A stretch of 64,000 nt of DNA from Paraburkholderia azotifigens (GCF_007995085.1 NZ_VOQS01000005.1:1860001-1924000), one strand, 5' to 3'; shown: positions 1-10,483, numbered from the stretch's first letter. Numbers and translations are program-made. The notes: generated by a model not told the origin, from the letters alone.

Positions 1-3000
1 GCATACGAAGCCATCAGCCGCAGCGACGCTGCATGCTCGGACGAATCGAGGACGAAGAATTCCGCTTGCTGTACGCCGACGACAGGCGCGAGTTCCGACA
101 GAATCAGGTGACCGACGGCGACGAGGTTCTTCTGGCCTTGCAGCATCCGGCTGAACTTCGCGAGGTTGGTCTTGAGCCAGTCCTGCTCGGTATTGACCTG
201 GGTCGTGTCCCGCAGGTTGCGGATCATCTCGTTGATCGTATCTTTCAGCGCCGCGACTTCGCCGAGCGCTTCCACGGTAATCGAGCGCGTGAGGTCGCCT
301 TGCGTGACGGCCGTGGCCACTTCCGCGATTGCCCGCACCTGGGTCGTCAGGTTGGCTGCGAGCTGGTTGACGTTCTCCGTCAGGCCTTTCCATGTCCCGG
401 ACGCACCAGGCACTTTGGCCTGCCCGCCCAGCTTGCCTTCGACTCCGACCTCGCGCGCAACGGTCGTCACCTGATCCGCGAAGGTCGCGAGCGTTTCGGT
501 CATGCTGTTGATCGTGTCCGCAAGCGCCGCGATCTCGCCCTTTGCCTCGAGCGTCAGCTTGCGTGCGAGGTCGCCGTCCGCAACCGCCGTCACCACCTTC
601 GCAATGCCTCGCACCTGGCTGGTCAGATTGCCCGCCATGAAATTGACGTTGTCGGTGAGATCCTTCCACGTCCCGGCCACGCCTTGCACGTAGGCCTGAC
701 CGCCCAGCTTCCCTTCCGTGCCGACCTCGCGCGCCACACGCGTCACTTCGGAGGCGAACGAGCGCAACTGATCCACCATCGTGTTGATGGTGTTCTTCAG
801 TTCGAGGATTTCACCCTTCACGTCGACGGTGATCTTTTTCGACAGGTCGCCTGCCGCCACGGCCTTCGTCACGTCGGCGATATTGCGCACCTGGCTCGTG
901 AGATTGCCTGCCATGAAGTTGACGTTGTCGGTCAGATCCTTCCATGTGCCCGCCACGCCCTGCACATCCGCCTGGCCGCCAAGCCTGCCTTCCGTGCCGA
1001 CCTCGCGGGCCACACGCGTCACTTCGGATGCGAAGGAACTAAGCTGGTCCACCATCGTATTGATGGTGTTCTTCAATTCGAGGATTTCGCCCTTCACATC
1101 GACGGTGATCTTTTTCGACAGGTCGCCTGCCGCCACGGCCTTCGTCACGTCGGCGATATTGCGCACCTGGCTCGTGAGATTGCCCGCCATGAAGTTGACG
1201 TTGTCGGTCAGATCCTTCCACGTGCCCGCCACGCCCTGCACATCCGCCTGGCCGCCGAGCTTGCCTTCCGTGCCCACTTCGCGCGCCACACGCGTCACCT
1301 CTGAAGCAAACGAGCGCAACTGATCCACCATCGTATTGATGGTGTTCTTCAGTTCGAGAATTTCGCCCTTCACATCGACGGTGATCTTTTTCGACAGGTC
1401 GCCTGCCGCCACGGCTTTTGTCACTTCGGCGATATTGCGTACCTGACTCGTCAGGTTGCCCGCCATCGAATTGACCGAGTCGGTCAGGTCCTTCCACGTG
1501 CCCGCCACGCCCTGCACATCGGCCTGTCCGCCGAGCTTGCCTTCCGTGCCCACCTCGCGTGCCACGCGCGTGACTTCGGACGCGAACGAACCGAGTTGAT
1601 CGACCATCGTGTTGATCGTGTTCTTCAGTTCGAGAATCTCGCCCTTCACATCGACGGTGATCTTCCTGGACAGATCGCCCGCCGCCACGGCCGTCGTCAC
1701 GTCGGCGATATTGCGCACCTGCGCAGTCAGGTTGCCCGCCATCGAATTGACCGAGTCGGTCAGATCCTTCCAGGTGCCTGCCACGCCTTGCACATCCGCC
1801 TGGCCGCCAAGCTTGCCTTCCGTGCCCACCTCGCGCGCTACACGCGTCACCTCCGAAGCGAACGAGCGCAACTGGTCCACCATCGTGTTGATGGTGTTCT
1901 TGAGTTCGAGGATTTCGCCCTTCACATCGACGGTAATCTTCTTCGACAGGTCGCCTGCGGCCACGGCTGTCGTCACGTCGGCGATATTGCGCACCTGGGC
2001 AGTCAGGTTGCTGCCCATCGAGTTGACGGAGTCGGTCAGATCTTTCCAGGTGCCCGCCACGCCCTGCACATCCGCCTGGCCACCGAGCTTGCCTTCCGTA
2101 CCGACCTCGCGGGCTACACGCGTGACTTCGGAAGCGAACGAGCGCAACTGATCCACCATCGTGTTGATCGTGTTCTTCAGTTCGAGGATTTCGCCCTTCA
2201 CATCGACGGTGATCTTCTTCGACAGATCGCCTGCCGCCACGGCCTTCGTCACTTCCGCGATGTTGCGCACCTGGCTCGTCAGATTGCCCGCCATGAAGTT
2301 GACGTTGTCGGTCAGATCCTTCCACGTGCCCGCCACACCCTCGACCTCAGCCTGCCCGCCGAGCTTGCCTTCCGTGCCCACTTCGCGCGCCACACGCGTC
2401 ACCTCTGAAGCAAACGAGCGCAACTGATCCACCATCGTATTGATGGTGTTTTTCAGTTCGAGGATTTCGCCCTTCACGTCGACGGTGATCTTTTTCGACA
2501 GGTCGCCCGCCGCGACGGCTTTCGTCACTTCGGCGATGTTGCGCACCTGACTCGTCAGGTTGCCCGCCATCGAATTGACCGAGTCGGTCAGATCCTTCCA
2601 CGTGCCCGCCACGCCCTGCACATCCGCCTGGCCGCCGAGCTTGCCTTCCGTGCCCACTTCGCGCGCTACACGCGTCACTTCGACTGCGAACGTGCCGAGC
2701 TGCTCGACCATCGTGTTGATGGTTTTGGCCGTACGAAGAAACTCGCCCTGCAATGGACGTCCATCTGCCTCGAGCGCCATGCTCTTCGAAAGATCGCCCT
2801 GCGCCACTGCGCCGATCACGCGTGCCACCTCGCTTGTCGGATGGACGAGATCTGCGATCAACGAGTTCACGGAGTCGATCGCGTCGCCCCAGAATCCGCG
2901 CGCATACGGAAGTGCGGCGCGCTCGTTCAGCCTCCCCTCCTTGCCGACGACTTTGCTCAGCCGGCCGAGTTCTTCCGAAATGCGCACGTTTTGTTCGACG

Positions 3001-3446
3001 ACGTCGTTGAACACGTGCGCGACCTTGCCATGCACGCCTGTCCACTCAGCAGGCAATGAAGCGGCTTCGCCTTTTTGCAGGGAGGTCAGCGCGGCGAGCA
3101 CGGTCTTCGTGCAGTCATGGGCCGTATTGACGCTATCGAACAGCAGATTGACGTGCGACGCGCTGTCGAGCCAGATACCCGTAAGCGTCTCGCTGTCGAT
3201 CGCGACGTCATGGTTGCGCATGCCGTGACCGGACAACTGTCTCGACATCTTGCCGAGATCCTGCCCGATACGTCTCGTTTGAGAGGCCAGCATATTGAAT
3301 TCGGTTGCGACATTCGCGGCATCACCCGTCCAGTTTTCAGGCAGACGAAATGACGTGTCGCCGCGTCGCAACGCACTCAGTGCCGCAGCGATAAGCGCCA
3401 ATTGGCCATCGGATTGAAGCGGTGACTCGACTTCGAACGTTTCCAT
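1..3446 (-). CDS. HAMP-array hybrid sensor histidine kinase (C-terminus off window)
   Basis: This is a cytoplasmic signalling protein; about 1148 codons are visible and the frame is still open at the left edge. The ATG at 3446 begins [11 protein letters not shown] see no membrane segment near the N-terminus. Residues 1-240 hold degenerate HAMP-like units. From about residue 240 to 1080 follow about ten HAMP units of 92 residues, each with the theme GKLGGQA...[11 protein letters not shown]...[15 protein letters not shown]...NTINTMV. After the last unit comes [16 protein letters not shown] and the start of a GAF domain ([20 protein letters not shown]). In the known family this order continues into HisKA, HATPase_c and receiver domains, which I infer lie outside the window. 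The ligand is unknown. Soluble HAMP arrays are thought to relay conformational signals in osmotic or stress phosphorelays. There is a long, open intergenic region upstream, and the next gene on this strand ends about 445 bp away. Confidence 0.9.
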   Translation of the reverse strand, partial: METFEVESPLQSDGQLALIAAALSALRRGDTSFRLPENWTGDAANVATEFNMLASQTRRIGQDLGKMSRQLSGHGMRNHDVAIDSETLTGIWLDSASHVNLLFDSVNTAHDCTKTVLAALTSLQKGEAASLPAEWTGVHGKVAHVFNDVVEQNVRISEELGRLSKVVGKEGRLNERAALPYARGFWGDAIDSVNSLIADLVHPTSEVARVIGAVAQGDLSKSMALEADGRPLQGEFLRTAKTINTMVEQLGTFAVEVTRVAREVGTEGKLGGQADVQGVAGTWKDLTDSVNSMAGNLTSQVRNIAEVTKAVAAGDLSKKITVDVKGEILELKNTINTMVDQLRSFASEVTRVAREVGTEGKLGGQAEVEGVAGTWKDLTDNVNFMAGNLTSQVRNIAEVTKAVAAGDLSKKITVDVKGEILELKNTINTMVDQLRSFASEVTRVAREVGTEGKLGGQADVQGVAGTWKDLTDSVNSMGSNLTAQVRNIADVTTAVAAGDLSKKITVDVKGEILELKNTINTMVDQLRSFASEVTRVAREVGTEGKLGGQADVQGVAGTWKDLTDSVNSMAGNLTAQVRNIADVTTAVAAGDLSRKITVDVKGEILELKNTINTMVDQLGSFASEVTRVAREVGTEGKLGGQADVQGVAGTWKDLTDSVNSMAGNLTSQVRNIAEVTKAVAAGDLSKKITVDVKGEILELKNTINTMVDQLRSFASEVTRVAREVGTEGKLGGQADVQGVAGTWKDLTDNVNFMAGNLTSQVRNIADVTKAVAAGDLSKKITVDVKGEILELKNTINTMVDQLSSFASEVTRVAREVGTEGRLGGQADVQGVAGTWKDLTDNVNFMAGNLTSQVRNIADVTKAVAAGDLSKKITVDVKGEILELKNTINTMVDQLRSFASEVTRVAREVGTEGKLGGQAYVQGVAGTWKDLTDNVNFMAGNLTSQVRGIAKVVTAVADGDLARKLTLEAKGEIAALADTINSMTETLATFADQVTTVAREVGVEGKLGGQAKVPGASGTWKGLTENVNQLAANLTTQVRAIAEVATAVTQGDLTRSITVEALGEVAALKDTINEMIRNLRDTTQVNTEQDWLKTNLAKFSRMLQGQKNLVAVGHLILSELAPVVGVQQAEFFVLDSSEHAASLRLMASY
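200..2740 (-). repeat. Tandem 276-bp HAMP-coding repeat array
   Basis: The anchor around ATCGTGTTGAT (the NTINTMV codons on the minus strand) recurs at about 226, 502, 778, 1054, 1330, 1606, 1882, 2158, 2434 and 2710. The period is an exact 276 bp, or 92 codons. Units between about 1040 and 2440 are nearly identical in DNA sequence, including at synonymous positions. Units at both ends have diverged. That pattern fits recent unit duplication or gene conversion in the middle of the array. Confidence 0.92.
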
Positions 3447-3891
3447 GCGTTCCTCACGTGTCACGAACAAGCGTCGCGTTATGGTTCGGGTTCTTTCGCG
3501 AATTTCATGGGGCGTGCCTGCGCGCCGTAGCGGGTACGGTTTCGGCCTGTTTGCCGCAGCGTCTTTGACTGTGCCGTTGAATAATACAAGGAGAAATAGG
3601 TGGATTTACCACACTGCGCGCAGTGCGCCGCAAACAACCGGTTTTGTCGACAAATCTGACTGTGGTGTCAGGTAATTTATGCCGGGAAAGCGAGCGATGA
3701 TGTATTTCTTTCTTTAAACCGCCAACAAATAGATCACCAGAGTTCATGCCGTTCGGGATTGATCGCACCAGGGGCAAGCGTTATTAGCCCTGGCGCGCAA
3801 CGCCTCACTTCCCCGGAGATCCCGTCTTCCCTGCGTTGTTTCATGCTTTTCCATCAGGAATGCATATCGATGGAGCGGCGTACCGAGAGAA
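3447..3891. promoter_or_regulatory. 445-bp intergenic region with two perfect palindromes
   Basis: No convincing gene lies here. It should hold the promoter of the leftward HAMP kinase. Two perfect palindromes sit close together: CACTGCGCGCAGTG at 3612-3625 and TTTGTCGACAAA at 3643-3654, about 170-210 bp upstream of the kinase start. They could be operator sites or part of a decayed structure. Nothing in the window names a regulator for them. Confidence 0.35.
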
Positions 3892-6555
3892 TCACTCCGC
3901 GAACTGTTGCCGCAGATAGGCAGCCGTGCGGCTGCCTGTCTCGCGGGCAACTTCGGACGGCGCGCCGCTCGCCACGATCGTCCCGCCGGCGTCGCCGGCT
4001 CCCGGTCCAACGTCGATTACCCAGTCGCTTTGCGCGGCCACCCGCATGTCATGTTCGACCACCACGACCGTATTGCCTGCGTCGACGAGTCCTTGCAGTT
4101 GCACCATTAGCCGGTCGACATCGGCGGGATGGAGCCCCGTTGTCGGTTCGTCGAGGATGTATAGCGTGTTGCCGTGCTGCGCACGCTGCAATTCAGTGGC
4201 GAGCTTGATACGCTGCGCTTCGCCGCCCGACAGTTCCGTTGCCGGTTGACCCAGGCGCAGATAGCCAAGCCCGATGTCGCGCAGTGCTTTCAGCGAACGC
4301 ATCACGCCTGCCTCTTCGGCGAAGAAACTGCACGCGGCGTCGACGGTCAGGCCGAGCACTTCGGCAATGTTCTTGTCCCGCCAGGTGATCTCCAGCGTCG
4401 AGGTGTTGTAACGCGTGCCGTGGCACGTGGTACAGGGCGCATACACGCTCGGCAGGAAAAGCAGTTCGACGCTGACGAATCCTTCGCCTTCGCATGTCGG
4501 GCAACGTCCCTGCGCGACGTTGAACGAGAAGCGCCCCGCACCATAGCGACGCCTGCGGGCTGCGGGTGTATCCGCAAACAGCTTGCGGACGTGATCGAAC
4601 AGGCCCGTGTAGGTGGCAAGATTCGAACGCGGCGTGCGTCCGATCGGTTTCTGATCGACGCGCACGAGCCGCCGGACCGCCTCCATCCCGTCGGCGATAT
4701 GGCCGCTCGCAGGCGCCGTCGCCGTTGCGAGCAGCGGATCCTGTTCGTCTTCGTCCTGGCTTTCGATGATCCTGCCCAACCGGCCCGCAACCAGTTCCGG
4801 CAGCGCCTGACTCACGAGGCTCGACTTGCCCGAACCCGAAACGCCCGTGACCGTCGTCAGGCAGCCCAGCGGAAATGCAACGCTCAGCCCATGCAGATTG
4901 TTGCGGCTGATATTCGCGAGCCGCAGCCAGCCTGCCGCGTCGCGGGGCGTGTGATCCGCATGCGCGGGCGGTGCGAACAGATGACGGCGCGTCTGCGATG
5001 CTTCGACGGCAGCAAGGCCTTCAGGCGGACCGCTATAGACCACATGACCGCCCGCCTCGCCGGCCGCCGGACCCACGTCGACCAGCCAGTCGGCGCGACG
5101 CATCATCTGCAGATCGTGTTCGACGACGAACAGCGAATTGCCCGCTGCTTTCAGTGTCTGCAATGCGCTGTACAGCGCCTCGCCATCGGCGGGATGCAGA
5201 CCGGCCGATGGCTCGTCGAGTACATAGACGACGCCGAAGAGTTGCGACGACAATTGCGTGGCCAGTCGCAAACGCTGCAATTCACCGGACGACAGCGTCG
5301 GCGTGCTGCGATCGAGCGCGAGATAGCCCAGACCCAGGTCGATCAGCGTCGTCAGGCGCTCCAGCAGCTCGTCTGCGATGCGCTGCGCGGCGAGGCGCTT
5401 TTCTTCCGACTGGTTCGGCGTGCGCCTCACGTCCGGCGAAGCTTTGTGCATCGAGCCGCCCGCAGCGACGCGCTTGTCGACGGCATCGCGCATTGCGCTC
5501 TTGCTGAGCACGCTGGCTTTGCCCAACGCTGTCGCCTCCGCCCATTCGCCGCGTGCAACCGGTTCGAGAATCGATGCGAGTTCGGAAAGCGGCAACTGCG
5601 AAAACTCGCCGATGTCGAGACCCGCGAATTTCACCGACAACGCTTCTTTCTTGAGCCGCTTGCCGTCGCAAGCCGCGCACGCGCTGCCGACCATGTATTG
5701 CGACACGCGCTTTTTCATCAACGCGCTTTGGGTGTTGGCGAAGGTATGCAATACGTAGCGGCGCGCGCCCGTAAATGTGCCCTGATAGCTGGGTTCGTCT
5801 TTGCGCCTGAGTGCGGCGCGCGTCTCTTTGGGCGTGAGGCCCGCGTAGACAGGCACAGTGGGCTGCTCGTCGGTGAAGAGAATCCAGTCGCGATCTTTCT
5901 TCGGCAGATCGCGCCACGGCGTGTCGACGTCATACCCGAGCGTCACCAGGATGTCGCGCAGATTCTGTCCGTGCCACGCCGGCGGCCACGCGGCAATGGC
6001 GCGTTCGCGGATGGTCAGTGTGTCGTCGGGCACCATCGACTGTTCGGTGACCTCGTACACGCGTCCCAAACCATGACAGACGGGACAGGCGCCCTGCACC
6101 GTATTCGGCGAGAAGTCCTCGGCGAACAGCATCGGCTGCTTCGGCGGATAAGTGCCCGTGCGCGAATACAGCATCCGCACGAGGCTCGACAGCGTCGTGA
6201 CGCTGCCCACCGAGGAGCGCGCGCTCGGCGCGCCACGCTGCTGTTGCAGGGCAACTGCGGGCGGCAGACCGTCGATCGCATCGACTTCGGGCACGCCGAC
6301 CTGCTCGATCAGGCGTCTCGCATACGGCGCCACCGATTCGAAGTATCTGCGCTGCGCCTCCGCGTACAGCGTGCCGAATGCGAGCGACGATTTGCCCGAG
6401 CCCGACACGCCCGTGAAGACGACGAGTGCATCGCGGGGAATCTGAACATCGACGTTCTTCAGATTGTGCTCACGGGCGCCGCGCACGCGTACGAAACCCG
6501 TGGCGGCGTCGGAGGAAGCGGTAGTCGAACCTGATTTGCTGCGGCGGACGTCCAT
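3892..6555 (-). CDS. Class II UvrA-like ABC ATPase (UvrA2)
   Basis: This is an 887-residue soluble twin-ATPase of the UvrA family. Walker A boxes GVSGSGKSSL occur near residue 50 and again near 600. The signature motifs are LSSGELQRLRLATQL and LSGGEAQRIKLATEL. Zinc-module cysteines appear as CPVC/CAAC and as CPTC...CTTC. Right after the first Walker region the sequence passes from YSRTGTYPP to CPVCHGLG with no room for the UvrB-binding domain of housekeeping UvrA. This marks it as class II (UvrA2). Members of that class are linked to DNA-damage or DNA-intercalating drug tolerance rather than core excision repair; a role here is inferred. The frame extends upstream to 6627, but the ATG at 6555 (MDVRRSKS) starts closer to family length. 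Confidence 0.88.
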   Translation of the reverse strand: MDVRRSKSGSTTASSDAATGFVRVRGAREHNLKNVDVQIPRDALVVFTGVSGSGKSSLAFGTLYAEAQRRYFESVAPYARRLIEQVGVPEVDAIDGLPPAVALQQQRGAPSARSSVGSVTTLSSLVRMLYSRTGTYPPKQPMLFAEDFSPNTVQGACPVCHGLGRVYEVTEQSMVPDDTLTIRERAIAAWPPAWHGQNLRDILVTLGYDVDTPWRDLPKKDRDWILFTDEQPTVPVYAGLTPKETRAALRRKDEPSYQGTFTGARRYVLHTFANTQSALMKKRVSQYMVGSACAACDGKRLKKEALSVKFAGLDIGEFSQLPLSELASILEPVARGEWAEATALGKASVLSKSAMRDAVDKRVAAGGSMHKASPDVRRTPNQSEEKRLAAQRIADELLERLTTLIDLGLGYLALDRSTPTLSSGELQRLRLATQLSSQLFGVVYVLDEPSAGLHPADGEALYSALQTLKAAGNSLFVVEHDLQMMRRADWLVDVGPAAGEAGGHVVYSGPPEGLAAVEASQTRRHLFAPPAHADHTPRDAAGWLRLANISRNNLHGLSVAFPLGCLTTVTGVSGSGKSSLVSQALPELVAGRLGRIIESQDEDEQDPLLATATAPASGHIADGMEAVRRLVRVDQKPIGRTPRSNLATYTGLFDHVRKLFADTPAARRRRYGAGRFSFNVAQGRCPTCEGEGFVSVELLFLPSVYAPCTTCHGTRYNTSTLEITWRDKNIAEVLGLTVDAACSFFAEEAGVMRSLKALRDIGLGYLRLGQPATELSGGEAQRIKLATELQRAQHGNTLYILDEPTTGLHPADVDRLMVQLQGLVDAGNTVVVVEHDMRVAAQSDWVIDVGPGAGDAGGTIVASGAPSEVARETGSRTAAYLRQQFAE

Positions 6556-6705
6556 GTCGATTGCTAGCAGATGAGTGCGGATGACGGGCAACGGCGTGGC
6601 ACATGCGTGGAACATGGGTTGGCACACGCGCGCGTTTGAGCACAGGCGAATGCATTATCGCAAAGTCGTGCTGCCCGCTACGCGCGCGCATGCCGGGCAC
6701 AACAC

Positions 6706-8540
6706 TCATGCGTGCATGCTCCCCGAGCGGTGCTCGCGGCGCAGCAGAACATCGCGATAAATGCCGGGCCGTTCGGCCAGCACCTCTGGCGCGCCATCGT
6801 CGACGAGCCTGCCGTGCTGAATGACGACGATCCGGTCGAAGTTCTGCAACGTCGACAGACGGTGCGCGATCGCCACCACCGTGCGCCCCTTCATCAAGCG
6901 GTCGAGTGCATCCTGGATCTTCGCCTCCGATTCCGTGTCGAGCGCGGATGTCGCCTCGTCGAGCAGAAGGATCGGTGCATCCTTCAAGAAGGCTCGCGCG
7001 ATGGCGATGCGCTGCCTCTGCCCCCCGACAGCCGCGCGCCCCGCTCGCCGACGACGGTCTGCAGGCCATCAGGCAGCGAGCGGATCAGACCGGCGCAATT
7101 GGCGTGCTCGCAGGCCTTTAGCACGTCGGCTTCCGTCGCGTCTGGCCGGCCATAGCGCAGGTTATCGAGCAGCGATCGATTGAACAGCGAAATGTCTTGC
7201 GGCACGACAGCCACGGCGTCGTGCAGACTGCCCAGACTGACGTCGCACAGGCGCTGCCCCGAGATGCACACGGCGCCCGCACCGGTGGGTGGATCGAAGG
7301 CCCGTTGCAACAACGCGAGTACTGTGCTTTTGCCCGCCCCCGAAGGTCCGACCAGCCCCACGCGTTGTCCGGCGTCGATGTGAAGGCTGAAGTGATCCAG
7401 CACGCGCCGCCGCCCCGCATACGAGAACGTCACATTCTCGAAGTCGATGTTGGCGTCGCGAATCTGCAAGGGCGGCACGTCGATCGACTCTTCCATCTCG
7501 CGCGGCACGAGAAGCGCCTGCGCCGCATCCGCAAGCCGTGCGACATGCTGCACCATGTCCACGAGCGCAACCGCGAGGTCGCGCGTGCCGTGCAGAATCG
7601 CGAAGCCCAGCGAGCCGACCAGCACCACGTCGCCCGTCGTCGCGCGCTCCTGCGTCCATAGCCAGAGCACCCAGCTCAGCAGACCGCACGACAACGACGC
7701 TGTCGCGACAGCATGCAGCAGGCGGAGTTTTTCGAGGTGCCGCAAGCTCGCCTGGCGCGACGCCATTTCCTGTTCGAGAATGCCGCCGAACCGCAAACAC
7801 TCGCGTGCCGTCGCGACAAAGGCGCGCACGGTCGGCATGTTGCCGATCACATCCACCAGTTCGCCGTCGACGGACGCTGCCCGCGAAGCGAAGGCCAGAT
7901 GCCTCGCCCCGCCCCGTTTCGCGAGCAGGAACAGGCACACCGTCATGAGCACCGCAATGCCGACGAGCGCAAGCGCCATCCACACGCTGACCCATCCGAT
8001 GAGCACGACCGATCCGATGACGGAGAGAAGCGGCGGCAGCGCATTCCAGGCCGACAGGTTCTCGATGGTGAAAACGGCATTGGCGGTCGCCGAAATGCGG
8101 CTCGCGAGCGTGCCGGGCTGCACGTTCGAAAAATACCCCGGCGAGTGGCCCGTCAGATAGCCGAACAGTTCGCGGCGCACGTCGCCCGTGACGGCCACGA
8201 AAGTCCGCACGCTCGTCCAGCCGGCGAGGCGCCAGAACAGATTGTCGGCGAACAGCAGACCCACGACGACAAGAAACGCATTGACGACGTGTGCCGGATG
8301 TTCGCGGCCGCCAGGCAGCGCGTCGATCAGATTGCGGATGGCAAATTGCGACCCGAGCGTGCAGCCGACGGCGGCGACAATGCCCAGCGCCACGAGCGCA
8401 TGCTCGACGGGATGCTGGCCGATATAGCGAAACAGCAGACGCACGGGCTTGCTCGCGTAACCAGCAAGCGCTTTCGCGCGCCGGCCGCGCGTCCGTATCG
8501 GGCGTGCGGCGCGCGGCGTCCGTGGAAATGGCGTGACCAT
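6706..8540 (-). pseudogene. Frameshifted ABC exporter (TMD-NBD half-transporter)
   Basis: The ATG at 8540 (MVTPFPRT), with GGAG upstream, opens a fused membrane/ATPase exporter of the MsbA-like class. It has several hydrophobic segments, then Walker A GPSGAGKSTVL and Q-loop VPQDISLFNRS. In the signature motif the frame breaks: LSGG is followed by [11 protein letters not shown] and a stop near 6984. The missing part is read in the next frame as [20 protein letters not shown], an H-loop [10 protein letters not shown], and the end at 6706. The break lies in a run of six C at 7021-7026; seven would restore [14 protein letters not shown]. As written, the protein would lack Walker B and the H-loop and be dead. 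A real mutation, phase variation or a sequencing error are all possible. Confidence 0.85.
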
Positions 8541-8844
8541 ATTGAACCGCTCCGAGCCCGATCGAAAGAAAGCGCCCGCCGCGCAGACGTCAGGCGACGA
8601 CGCGTCGATGCGCGGCCAAAGCCGCGCATACCGTGTTCCCGCTCGCGCGATGGCGGCCGCGTTCTGCAATTGCTTATTTAATGGCTTAATCCAGGCGAGA
8701 GAACATCGGCAATTGACATTCGCTGCGCGCAAGATTTTCCGTAATTAGGGCATTGAGCGGCATCTATTTCATATACTGCCCGTATCAGCAGTCCATGTTG
8801 GCAGCTAGCGCAACGTCTCGTTGTCTACCTTGAGCGGAGGCCAT
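8541..8844. promoter_or_regulatory. Divergent intergenic region, 304 bp
   Basis: This lies between the leftward ABC exporter and the rightward VIT-like gene. I see no gene. TTGACA occurs at about 8713 and a good -10-like TATACT at about 8771, but they are not correctly spaced with each other. A promoter for the rightward gene near 8771 is the most likely content, at low confidence. Confidence 0.3.
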
Positions 8845-9525
8845 ATGAGCACGATCACGCCAGCCGGACGCGCGGACTCCGAACAGCGCAAACCCGTTCT
8901 CAATACCGTCGACCGAGTCTGCGAAATTTGCTTTGGCCTGTTCATGGCCCTGACATTCGTCGGCGCCGTCAAGGCAGTCACCGCGGGTGAAGACGAAGGG
9001 TACAAGATGTTCTTCGCCGCACTCGGATGCAATCTCGCATGGGGCCTTGCCGATGCCGTCATGTATCTCGTACGCACGCTTGCGGATCGAGGTCAGCGGC
9101 TGAAACTCGCACTGACCGTGCAACGGGAACAGGACCACGCCATAGCCGTGCGCACGTTGCGCGACGCGTTGCCAGCGACGATGGAACCGCTCGTCGACGA
9201 CGCCGACCTGGAGAGAATCCGCGCACGCCTCGCGACCGCGTCGACGCTGCCGCCGCGAGCGAATTTCGTGAGTAGTGACTTCGTCGGCGCGCTGGGCATC
9301 TTCCTGCTTGTTGTCCTCGGAACATTTCCAGTCGCACTGCCGTTTCTTGTCATCAAGGATCTGACAGCGGCACTCGTCGCGTCCCGGGTCCTGACGCTCG
9401 CGATGCTTTTCATCGCGGGCTTCGCGCTCGGACGCTACACCGGCGCGGGAGCCATGAAAGCCGGCATCGCGATGATCACGCTCGGCATTCTGCTGACAAT
9501 CGCAATCATCAAGCTGGGCGGCTGA
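8845..9525 (+). CDS. VIT1/CCC1-like integral membrane protein
   Basis: This protein has 226 residues. The ATG at 8845 has a good ribosome site (GGAGG) a few bases upstream; the alternative TTG at 8821 does not. There are two hydrophobic segments in the first third (FGLFMALTFVGAV; FFAALGCNLAWGLADAVMYLV). A charged stretch follows at residues 90-150, then three more segments from about residue 152 on. The C-terminal half (SSDFVGALGIFLLVVLGTFP, then RVLTLAMLFIAGFALGRYTG) has the pattern of the last helices of VIT/CCC1 iron and manganese transporters. Metal transport is inferred from that similarity only; the N-terminal metal-binding helices are not obvious. It stands alone. Confidence 0.65.
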   Translation: MSTITPAGRADSEQRKPVLNTVDRVCEICFGLFMALTFVGAVKAVTAGEDEGYKMFFAALGCNLAWGLADAVMYLVRTLADRGQRLKLALTVQREQDHAIAVRTLRDALPATMEPLVDDADLERIRARLATASTLPPRANFVSSDFVGALGIFLLVVLGTFPVALPFLVIKDLTAALVASRVLTLAMLFIAGFALGRYTGAGAMKAGIAMITLGILLTIAIIKLGG

Positions 9526-9938
9526 TTCGTCCCTGCACGGGTCCTTCCCGGCGTAGCCGGCCAGCGTTCAATATCCGGCGGCGAGACATGGCCGCCCCGG
9601 CGTCCCGTGGCATCCGTCATTGGCGAGCTGCCGGATTCTTTCTTCGACTCATTCCAGCGCGAACGCCCTGCGCAGTCTTCCCCGTTCATTCGATCACAGA
9701 ACACCTCCGCGATCAGTGGAGATGATAAGTACAAAGCGTTCTCCGACGCGTTCTGCCCGTCATTCTCATTCTCGATTGCTCACGTATGGAAGCCTTCACT
9801 GCGGCATGTCGGTTGCTGTGCAACGCATGCACCGCCGCAGAAGAGATCTCGCGATCCTGACTTGCTGCGAGTATCTGAACGCCGGTGCATGTTCGAAAGC
9901 AGAAGATGGGTAGGTTGGGAAATCAAGGGAGGAAAACC
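9526..9938. other. 413-bp gene-free stretch
   Basis: No supported gene, repeat or hairpin with a U-tract was found here. It presumably carries the promoter of the small secreted Ala/Lys-rich protein that follows, whose ribosome site (AAGGGAGG) is at 9926-9933. Confidence 0.4.
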
Positions 9939-10418
9939 ATGAAAAGGATTCTCGTCGCGCTAACATCCGTATTGCTCGTTTCTACAGCGCATCCACAAAC
10001 TGCGACGCACTCGGAAGCGGAAAAAGCACAGTTAAAGGCAAACAGCGAGAAAAGCGAAGCGCAGGCAACCGCCAACAAGAAGAAGGCGGAAGCCCAGAGC
10101 GATGCCGACAAGGCTCAGGCGTCGGCGAATGAAGACAAGGCTTCGGCCCAGGCAGACGCCGACAAGAACGCGGCAAAGATGCAGAAGGCGACGACGCCGA
10201 AAGAGGCGTCCGACGCCCGCGCAGATGCAGCCCGGGCACAAGCCAAGGCCGACAAGAAGAAGCGCGATGCGCAGGCCAAGGCAGACCGCAAGAAACACGA
10301 TGCCGCCAACGACGCCAATGTCGCTCAGGCAAAAGCCAACAAGGAAGCAGTCGAAGCGCAAAACGATGCAAACAAGAAAGCGGCCGATCAAAAGGTCGAC
10401 GCCGCCAAAAAGCAGTAG
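9939..10418 (+). CDS. Secreted Ala/Lys/Asp-rich coiled-coil protein
   Basis: This protein has 159 residues. A strong GGGAGG site precedes the ATG at 9939. Residues 1-20 (MKRILVALTSVLLVSTAHPQ) form a Sec signal peptide. The rest is a low-complexity, probably all-helical stretch built from short units such as AQSDADKAQASANEDKA and AKADKKKRDAQAKAD, nearly without aromatic residues and very rich in A, K, D and Q. It contains no Cys. I do not recognise a family. Similar extracytoplasmic Ala/Lys helices occur in envelope spacers and desiccation or stress proteins. The spacing of charges suggests a long single helix or coiled coil in the periplasm. It is monocistronic and faces a convergent stress-type gene. 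Confidence 0.75.
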   Translation: MKRILVALTSVLLVSTAHPQTATHSEAEKAQLKANSEKSEAQATANKKKAEAQSDADKAQASANEDKASAQADADKNAAKMQKATTPKEASDARADAARAQAKADKKKRDAQAKADRKKHDAANDANVAQAKANKEAVEAQNDANKKAADQKVDAAKKQ

Positions 10419-10448
10419 ATCTGAATCGCGCAGATTGTCCGCGCGAAG

Positions 10449-10469
10449 GGGGCGAGCCATGCTCGCCCC
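10449..10469. terminator. Perfect 9-bp hairpin in convergent gap
   Basis: GGGGCGAGC and GCTCGCCCC are separated by CAT. It lies about 30 bp after the stop of the Ala/Lys-rich gene and has no U-tract. It could stop transcription from either side or be an RNA structural element. Confidence 0.45.
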
Positions 10470-10483
10470 GGTCTGTCGGAACC

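Noticed and set aside
33..2408. Rightward repetitive frames over the HAMP array
   Set aside because: Their repeats mirror the 276-bp HAMP units; the minus-strand frame carries the real domain pattern.
200..2740. CRISPR-like or satellite repeat
   Set aside because: The period of 276 bp is fully coding and in frame, and there are no spacers.
4174..6534. Long rightward frame opposite the UvrA-like gene
   Set aside because: It is a shadow of a conserved gene; the composition is Arg/Ala/His-rich with no recognisable motif.
8713..8776. Promoter built from TTGACA at about 8713 and TATACT at about 8771
   Set aside because: The spacing is far too long for one sigma-70 promoter; only the TATACT is retained as a weak hint.
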